The notes under the pieces are model-generated. The model was given only the letters and a program-made list of their open reading frames with translations. It was not told where the DNA came from and ran no database searches. The position numbers were made by a program, and so were the translations under genes. Shown here one piece after another: positions 6,439-11,199 of a DNA stretch of 11,199 nt. Source of the stretch: Eubacterium sp. CAG:274 (GTDB taxonomy: Bacteria > Bacillota > Clostridia > Lachnospirales > CAG-274); NCBI GenBank assembly GCA_000432155.1, contig FR888460.1:1-11199 (forward strand), written 5' to 3'. Every line of letters starts with the position of its first letter. Position 1 is the first letter of the stretch.

Positions 6439-6952
6439 TTCAACAAGCTATAATGTCAGAAGATTAACTCAATTATCAGTTCTTTTGACTATAGCAATAA
6501 TAATATTTGTTTTGGAATTACAACTTCCACCTCTTACTCCTATACCAGGGATAAAAATGGGACTTTCAAACATTATTACTCTTGTAATAATACTACTCTA
6601 CAACAAAAAAGATGCCTTTACGGTTCTTATACTTCGTATAGTTATAAGCAGTATATTTGCCGGTCAAATGACTTCCTTTTTATACAGCATAGCCGGTGGT
6701 ATTTTCAGTTTTGCTGTTATGTCCCTTTTCTCTTTATTTTTAAAGAAGGACAAACTTTGGGTAATAAGTGCCTTTGGTGCTATTGGTCATAACTTGGGTC
6801 AGATTATTGTTGCTATTATATTAACAGGTACTTGGCGTATAGTTTTCTATTTTCCACTTTTATTTATATCCGGTATTATATCCGGTATATTTACAGGTAT
6901 TGTAGCACAGCTTTTAATAAAAAGACTTGAAACAAAATACAAGCATAATTAA
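6416..6952 (+). CDS. Gx transporter family membrane protein (EetB-like)
   Basis: A 178-residue integral membrane protein with about five hydrophobic segments, of the family labelled Gx transporter or heptaprenyl diphosphate synthase component I (Hpre_diP_synt_I). Recognisable features are the N-terminal RRLTQLSVLLTIAI, the loop PIPGIKMGLSNI, LRIVISSIFAGQMTSFLYSIAGG and GHNLGQIIVA. I chose ATG 6416 because AAGGAG (6400-6405) is 10 nt upstream; TTG 6413 is also possible, whereas GTG 6407 is too close to the ribosome site. It overlaps the NusG-II gene by 23 bp. These two families are commonly neighbours and occur near apbE and flavin-based electron transfer genes, where this protein is EetB-like and may help move electrons or flavin across the membrane. 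The prenyl synthase label is probably misleading. Confidence 0.88.
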   Translation: MQSQETNNSTSYNVRRLTQLSVLLTIAIIIFVLELQLPPLTPIPGIKMGLSNIITLVIILLYNKKDAFTVLILRIVISSIFAGQMTSFLYSIAGGIFSFAVMSLFSLFLKKDKLWVISAFGAIGHNLGQIIVAIILTGTWRIVFYFPLLFISGIISGIFTGIVAQLLIKRLETKYKHN

Positions 6953-7042
6953 AATTTTTTCTCCGAAATTGATAAGATTTTTCAATAAAGGTAAATTATA
7001 TACCATACTACAGTAATTGAAAATAAAACATCAAAAAGCTGG

Positions 7043-7072
7043 TTGACATACATTAATTAAATATTGTATCAT
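7043..7072 (+). promoter_or_regulatory. Probable promoter for the SLH protein gene
   Basis: TTGACA (7043-7048) and TATCAT (7067-7072), 18 bp apart, predicting a leader of about 140 nt that contains the palindrome at 7185. A weaker alternative is TTGAAA (7120-7125) with TAATAA (7142-7147). The intergenic region 6953-7218 holds no other gene, and I see no clear terminator after the Gx gene, so read-through from upstream is possible. Confidence 0.55.
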
Positions 7073-7184
7073 TTAATCAAATTTTTAGTAGAAAAAATAT
7101 TAAAAACAACTTTTAGTTTTTGAAATTTTTTCTACTTTTAATAATAAAATGCTTAGAAATAGGCATTTATTTTTTTGATGTATT

Positions 7185-7200
7185 GTTAGCTTTTGCTAAC
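7185..7200. promoter_or_regulatory. Shared palindromic operator, copy 5 (SLH protein gene)
   Basis: GTTAGC-TTTT-GCTAAC, a perfect 6-bp palindrome that also fits GTTAG-N6-CTAAC. It lies 18 bp before the start codon and just ahead of the ribosome site, so in RNA it could also form a small hairpin. Confidence 0.68.
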
Positions 7201-7218
7201 TATTTAAAGGAGGAAAAT

Positions 7219-9921
7219 ATGAAAAAGAGAGTGCTTTCTTTAGGCATAGTTCTTACTATGATGGCATCTTCAATGCAGACTTTTGCAGAAGATTATTCAG
7301 ATATGCCTACTGGTTGGTCTAATGCTGCTATGACTTATGCAGTAAACAACGGTTACATTCAGGGTAGTAACGGTAAATTAAACCCTCAAGGTCTTGCAAC
7401 TAGAGCTCAGGTAGCATCTATATTTGCAAGAGTATTAAAGTTAGAAAACAAGGCAGACCTTAGTTCTTATACTGATGTTAATGCTAGTCAATGGTACTAT
7501 GATGATTTAGCTAAGGCTGTAGATGCTGGTCTTTTCAAAGGTTCAGACAACAAGCTTAGACCAAATGACAATATTACTAGAGAAGAAGTAATGGCAATAA
7601 TCGCTAGAGCATATGACCTTACTGGCGAAAATGCTAATCTTTCAGCTTTTACTGACGGTTCAGATGTTTCAAGCTGGGCTGTAAATGCTGTTTCAGCTTT
7701 AGTTGAAAATGGTATTGTAAACGGTAGTAATGGCAAGTTAAATCCAAAGAACAATATCACTAGAGAAGAATTTGCTCAGCTTTTATATAACTGTCAGAAT
7801 AAATTTGGTGCTGATGAAGAAAGCACAGAAATAACTACTGATGCAGAAAATACTACTGTAGACACTACAGAAGAAAGTTCAACTGAAACTACTACTTTCG
7901 TTGGCAAAAACTCATTAAAGGCTGCTGGTGGTGGTTCATCTTCAAGCAGTAGCAAAAAGTCAAATACTAAGACAACAGAGGCTACTACTGAAACAACTAC
8001 AGAAACTACAACTGAAGAAACTACTGAAACTACTACAGCTGTTGCTCTTGAAAGCCAGAATAAGGTAACAGTTGACGGTGCTGACTACTATGTTGCCACA
8101 CTTGAAAAGCCAATGTCTAATTATACATTTACTTTCAACGGTACTGCTGTTACACCTACTGCTGTAAATGCTGAAAAGACTATTGTTAAGTATAGCGACA
8201 ATGCCCTTTCTGGTTACAAGTTTGCTAGGAAAACTTTAACTTATGGCGAATACTGGTATGCTGAAACAAGTGATGGTTTCAACGGTACTTTTTCTACTGA
8301 ATTTGCTAAGAACGGTACTGTAGCTGAAATTCCTGACAGCTATACTGCTACTCAGAGTGCTAATGATAAGTATGCTGCTACTGGTGCTGATACTGATGCC
8401 GGTATGTACGATGCTGTTTCAAGAGCTACTACTGGTTACGGTTTAGGTAGATTATCATTTACACAGGCTGTTAATGCTTTAAACAGCAACGGCGAAATGG
8501 CTCCTTTCTCTAGCTCTATTAAGTATGAAAATGGTGCTTATACTGTTGTAAGACCTGACAATGCAAAGGCTGACTTTGGTTATGACGGTTCTTCTAACAG
8601 AGGTAGCAATGGTAAAATAACTGCTACTGGTATTAAAGATGTTGTTGTAGCTGTTTCTAAGGATATGGCTGTTAATGCTGAAATCTTAAAGAATGTTTCT
8701 GGCTATGAAGCACAGGCTCAGAAAGTTTCTGACGAAATTGCATCTTTAAACTTTGATGCTGACTTAAACGAAAGCAATGTTTATTCTTACAAGGAATTAA
8801 ATGCTAACGGTCTTTACGGTAAGAGAGTTGTTAATGACAATGTTTCTGTAAAGAATGTTGGTAACTATTCTGAAGCTAACACAAATGATAACAATAAATT
8901 TACTGTAAACACAAAGTATGCTAAGAGATTTGGCGATGTTACTTTCCTTGTTTACTTTGATGATTATGCTAATATGAAAGCTGATGACCCAGCTCACAAG
9001 AATATCAATACTGATGAAGCTGTTGCCGGTAAGGTTGGCGAATTTAAGGATTATATTTACAATGTTCAGGGTGCTAAGATTGAATACTTAGGCGAAGACG
9101 GTACTGCTACTCCTGTTGTTGCTGGTGCTAAGTTCGCATCTGACTTATGGATTTCTCCTAACCATGGTCCTGTTGTTGAAGTTGCTGTAACTAACAGCTA
9201 TGACAGATTTAAGGACTTCGGTAATGGTAAGTATAGAATTACTTTAATGGCTGATGGTTATAAGGATGTTGTCCTTGAATCTAGTGCTAGATTTGACCTC
9301 GACTCTCCTCTTAAAATGCAGGGCGATGACGATGATGTAAACGAAATTACAGACGGTACTGATTTAGTATTAAACTACGATATTAACAATGCTACATATG
9401 CTGAAAGCCTTGTAAATGCTGTTGCCAACGGTACTGCTAACATCACTATTGGCGAAGGTAGAAATACTGTAGCTGAAAATGGTAAGGTTGTTGTAAACGG
9501 TAATGTTCTTACACTTACTTTTGAAAATGTTAAGGACAGCCTTGTAAAGGATACACAGTATACTGTAACTTTCCCTACTTTAGATTACAACGATGCTGAC
9601 AAATTAGGTATGACTGCATCTGTTCACTATGCTCCTGCTGATGCAGTTAGCACAACTGCTGAAGAAAACAACGAAGAAAAGGTAGTTGTTACTGAAACAG
9701 AAGACAACACTACAGTTTTCGAAGATGTTGTAAAGGACAATACAGCAGATATAACTGATGTAATTGCTGTAGCTTTACCAGAAGTTGACGAAACTAAGGC
9801 CGTAGTAGTAGATGAAACTACTGTTGATGAAACAGAAGAAACTACTGAAGAAGTGACTGAGGAAATATCTGAAGAAACTACTATTGAAGAAGTAACTGAA
9901 AGCGAAACAGTTGCTGAATAA
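7219..9921 (+). CDS. S-layer-homology protein with Tp47-like domains
   Basis: A 900-residue cell-surface protein. Residues 1-23 are a signal peptide (ending QTFA). Three SLH domains span about 25-190 (GYIQGSNGKLNP, ITREEVMAIIARAY and ITREEFAQLLYN elements), anchoring it to secondary wall polymer. Residues 200-275 are Ser/Thr/Glu-rich linker. Residues about 285-805 resemble Treponema pallidum Tp47, a lipoprotein with reported penicillin-binding activity: LTYGEYW (340-346), DAGMYDAVSRAT (393-404), NGLYGKRVV (530-538), SYDRFKDFGNGKYRITLMADGY (660-681). The tail is acidic, Thr/Glu/Val-rich. ATG 7219 is chosen over an upstream in-frame start because AAAGGAGG (7207-7214) and a clean signal peptide begin there. 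Heavy use of GCT, GGT, AAC and AAG suggests high expression. Function within the redox cluster is unknown; beta-lactamase or carboxypeptidase activity should not be assumed. Confidence 0.88.
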   Translation: MKKRVLSLGIVLTMMASSMQTFAEDYSDMPTGWSNAAMTYAVNNGYIQGSNGKLNPQGLATRAQVASIFARVLKLENKADLSSYTDVNASQWYYDDLAKAVDAGLFKGSDNKLRPNDNITREEVMAIIARAYDLTGENANLSAFTDGSDVSSWAVNAVSALVENGIVNGSNGKLNPKNNITREEFAQLLYNCQNKFGADEESTEITTDAENTTVDTTEESSTETTTFVGKNSLKAAGGGSSSSSSKKSNTKTTEATTETTTETTTEETTETTTAVALESQNKVTVDGADYYVATLEKPMSNYTFTFNGTAVTPTAVNAEKTIVKYSDNALSGYKFARKTLTYGEYWYAETSDGFNGTFSTEFAKNGTVAEIPDSYTATQSANDKYAATGADTDAGMYDAVSRATTGYGLGRLSFTQAVNALNSNGEMAPFSSSIKYENGAYTVVRPDNAKADFGYDGSSNRGSNGKITATGIKDVVVAVSKDMAVNAEILKNVSGYEAQAQKVSDEIASLNFDADLNESNVYSYKELNANGLYGKRVVNDNVSVKNVGNYSEANTNDNNKFTVNTKYAKRFGDVTFLVYFDDYANMKADDPAHKNINTDEAVAGKVGEFKDYIYNVQGAKIEYLGEDGTATPVVAGAKFASDLWISPNHGPVVEVAVTNSYDRFKDFGNGKYRITLMADGYKDVVLESSARFDLDSPLKMQGDDDDVNEITDGTDLVLNYDINNATYAESLVNAVANGTANITIGEGRNTVAENGKVVVNGNVLTLTFENVKDSLVKDTQYTVTFPTLDYNDADKLGMTASVHYAPADAVSTTAEENNEEKVVVTETEDNTTVFEDVVKDNTADITDVIAVALPEVDETKAVVVDETTVDETEETTEEVTEEISEETTIEEVTESETVAE
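7970..8045 (+). repeat. Thr/Glu linker-coding microsatellite
   Basis: Repeated ACT/ACA and GAA codons encode a Thr/Glu spacer between the SLH anchor and the Tp47-like region, similar in sequence to the linker tract in the gene at 1275-3215 and therefore a possible recombination site. Confidence 0.75.
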
Positions 9922-9939
9922 ATTTTATTAGTTTAGAGA

Positions 9940-9974
9940 GGGTGTGCAAATATGCACACCCTTAATTATTGTTT
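9940..9974 (+). terminator. Probable intrinsic terminator after the SLH protein gene
   Basis: A perfect 9-bp stem, GGGTGTGCA (9940-9948) and TGCACACCC (9953-9961), with an AATA loop. The following tract (TTAATTATTGTTT) is T-rich but broken, so termination may be partial. Confidence 0.75.
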
Positions 9975-9991
9975 AAATTTATGCCAAACTG

Positions 9992-10020
9992 TTGACATTA
10001 ATTTAATAATATGATAGATT
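9992..10020 (+). promoter_or_regulatory. Sigma-A promoter for apbE
   Basis: TTGACA (9992-9997) and TAGATT (10015-10020), exactly 17 bp apart; start expected near 10027. Confidence 0.82.
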
Positions 10021-10030
10021 GTTTTAGGTG

Positions 10031-10050
10031 TAGTTAGCTAATTCTAACTA
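10031..10050. promoter_or_regulatory. Shared palindromic operator, copy 6 (apbE)
   Basis: TAGTTAG-CTAATT-CTAACTA, a perfect 7-bp palindrome with a 6-bp centre, the longest copy, just downstream of the predicted start of transcription. Confidence 0.72.
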
Positions 10051-10080
10051 AATTTGTGCAATAATAGAAAGGTACTTGAG

Positions 10081-11088
10081 ATGAGATTGTTTTCAAAGAA
10101 AATTCTACTTCCATTACTTGTAGGTTCATTACTGCTTACAGGATGTAGTTCAAATAAAATTCAAGAACAAAAGAAAACTGTATATGCTATGGATACAATT
10201 ATGGATTTAACAGCCTATACAGATAATTCCGATGTTTTAAATGATGCTGAAAAGAAAATTAATGAAATAGATAAAGAATTAAGGCGTGGAAGTCAAGAAA
10301 GTGAAATATATGCCGTAAACAACAATGAAGAAACTAAGCTTACTGATGAAACAGCTTACATTGTTGAAACAGCACTTAATATTGGTAAAAAGACAAGTGG
10401 TGCATTTGATATTACCATTGCTCCTGTTATGGATTTATGGGGTTTTTATAACCAAAATTTCTATGTACCTACAGATGATGAGATAAAAAATGCTTTAAAA
10501 AATGTAGACTATAGCAAGGTATCAATCAAAGATAATGTTATTTCCAAACCTAAGGAAACACAAGTGGATTTGGGTGGTATTGCTAAAGGTTATACTTCTG
10601 ATACCATTATAAAACTCCTCAAAGACGAGGGTGTAACATCAGCTATTATTTCATTAGGCGGTAATGTTCAAACTTTAGGTACAAAGCCTGACGGCAATCT
10701 TTGGAAAGTCGCTATACAAGACCCTTTTGACCAAAATAAATATGTTGGCGGTGTAAAAGTATCTGACAAAGCTGTTATAACATCTGGAGGTTATCAACGA
10801 TACTTTGTTAAAGACGGTGTAACTTATGAACATATTGTTGACCCTAAAACAGGAAAACCGGCAACAAGTGGTTTAAGTTCTGTAACTATAGTAACAGACA
10901 AAGGTATTGAGGGTGACGGTCTTTCAACAGCCTTATTTGTAATGGGACTTGATAAAGCTACGGAATATTGGAGAGAAAATCAAGATTTCCAAGCTGTACT
11001 TATTACAACTGACGGAAAAATATATGTTACTGACGGATTAAAAGATAGTTATTTCAGCGATAGAGATTACAGCATTATAGAAAAATAG
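10081..11088 (+). CDS. apbE: FAD:protein FMN transferase (ApbE family), lipoprotein
   Basis: A 335-residue enzyme that uses FAD and magnesium to attach FMN through a phosphoester bond to Thr/Ser of FMN-binding domains outside the cytoplasm. Residues 1-22 form a lipoprotein signal with lipobox LLTGC (Cys22). Family signatures are all present: YAMDTIMDLTAY (35-46), SQESEIYAVN (71-80), DLGGIAKGYTSD (163-174), SLGGNVQTLG (191-200), HIVDPKTGKP (251-260) and GDGLSTALFVMG (278-289). Length is normal. I chose ATG 10081, preceded by AGAAAGG (about 10066-10072), over the in-frame TTG at 10054, because the lipoprotein signal begins at the ATG. It has its own promoter and the longest copy of the shared palindrome, followed by a strong terminator. 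Its likely substrate in the window is the FMN-binding surface protein at 1275-3215. It is equivalent to FmnB of the Listeria electron transfer locus. Confidence 0.95.
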   Translation: MRLFSKKILLPLLVGSLLLTGCSSNKIQEQKKTVYAMDTIMDLTAYTDNSDVLNDAEKKINEIDKELRRGSQESEIYAVNNNEETKLTDETAYIVETALNIGKKTSGAFDITIAPVMDLWGFYNQNFYVPTDDEIKNALKNVDYSKVSIKDNVISKPKETQVDLGGIAKGYTSDTIIKLLKDEGVTSAIISLGGNVQTLGTKPDGNLWKVAIQDPFDQNKYVGGVKVSDKAVITSGGYQRYFVKDGVTYEHIVDPKTGKPATSGLSSVTIVTDKGIEGDGLSTALFVMGLDKATEYWRENQDFQAVLITTDGKIYVTDGLKDSYFSDRDYSIIEK

Positions 11089-11094
11089 AAAAAT

Positions 11095-11130
11095 TGCCCA
11101 TTTCCTCTTTTTGGAAATGGGCATTATTTT
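11095..11130. terminator. Strong terminator after apbE, probably bidirectional
   Basis: An 11-bp perfect stem, TGCCCATTTCC (11095-11105) and GGAAATGGGCA (11113-11123), with a 7-nt loop and a T run on the plus strand. A T-rich run also follows on the minus strand, fitting a convergent gene at the right edge. Confidence 0.92.
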
Positions 11131-11131
11131 T

Positions 11132-11199
11132 TTAGATTAACTTTGTTAATTTGTAACTTGCAAACAAGCCATCGGATTTATCTTTCCGATTCACTGTCA
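11132..11199 (-). CDS. Possible 3' end of a convergent gene, cut by the window edge
   Basis: On the minus strand a frame enters from the right edge and reads TVNRKDKSDGLFASYKLTKLI before a TAA at 11134-11132, next to the bidirectional terminator. The length is too short to recognise a family. Support comes only from the open frame, its position and the terminator; the frame could be chance. Confidence 0.35.
   Translation of the reverse strand, partial: TVNRKDKSDGLFASYKLTKLI

Noticed and set aside
6416..6952. Calling the Gx protein a heptaprenyl diphosphate synthase subunit
   Set aside because: It is a polytopic membrane protein with no isoprenoid synthase motif; the name is an old database label, and the neighbours point to electron transfer.
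6953..7040. Terminator after the Gx protein gene
   Set aside because: Only 5-6 bp AT-rich inverted matches are present, too weak to call.
7120..7218. Extending the SLH protein upstream to 7120
   Set aside because: It would add 33 residues before a normal signal peptide and pass over the palindrome and the strong ribosome site at 7207-7214.

Overview
The window looks like a piece of a low-GC, Gram-positive, anaerobic Firmicute, most likely a gut clostridium of the Lachnospiraceae type. The signs are an AT-rich genome, strong AGGAGG ribosome sites, sigma-A promoters, an S-layer (SLH) protein, a dockerin-like repeat, Thr/Glu-rich linkers, a sporulation-type deacetylase fragment, a type II CRISPR repeat and an [FeFe]-hydrogenase. 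I cannot name the species.

Layout. Positions 5-369 are the trailing end of a CRISPR array (six 36-nt repeats, five 30-nt spacers, no cas genes) that runs straight into the truncated 5' part of a PdaB-like polysaccharide deacetylase gene (minus strand, start at 604). Positions 655-3215 (minus) hold a large secreted protein with dockerin, beta-helix, Thr linker and FMN-binding domains; its frame is interrupted at an A7 run. Positions 3516-4940 (plus) encode a [FeFe]-hydrogenase with a Tat export signal. Positions 4982-5864 (minus) hold tatA and tatC. Positions 6055-6952 (plus) hold a NusG-domain-II protein and a Gx-transporter-family membrane protein. Positions 7219-9921 encode a 900-residue SLH protein with a Tp47-like middle. 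Positions 10081-11088 encode an ApbE-family FMN transferase lipoprotein. A convergent unknown gene enters at the right edge.

How it fits together. Everything from 655 to 11088 can be read as one extracytoplasmic redox module. The Tat genes can export the folded hydrogenase. ApbE can attach FMN covalently to the FMN-binding surface protein. The NusG-II/Gx pair resembles the EetA/EetB membrane pair of flavin-based extracellular electron transfer. The SLH/Tp47-like protein would sit in the cell wall. The strongest support that they form one system is in the DNA: each of the six transcription units has a palindrome of the form GTTAG-N6-CTAAC (four perfect, two with one mismatch) at or downstream of its promoter, and five of the six promoters are TTGACA-17 bp-TAnnnT. 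This implies a single regulator, with half-sites resembling those of DtxR-type metal-dependent repressors. The role in H2-linked extracellular electron transfer is inference; the domains and the shared sites are visible in the sequence.
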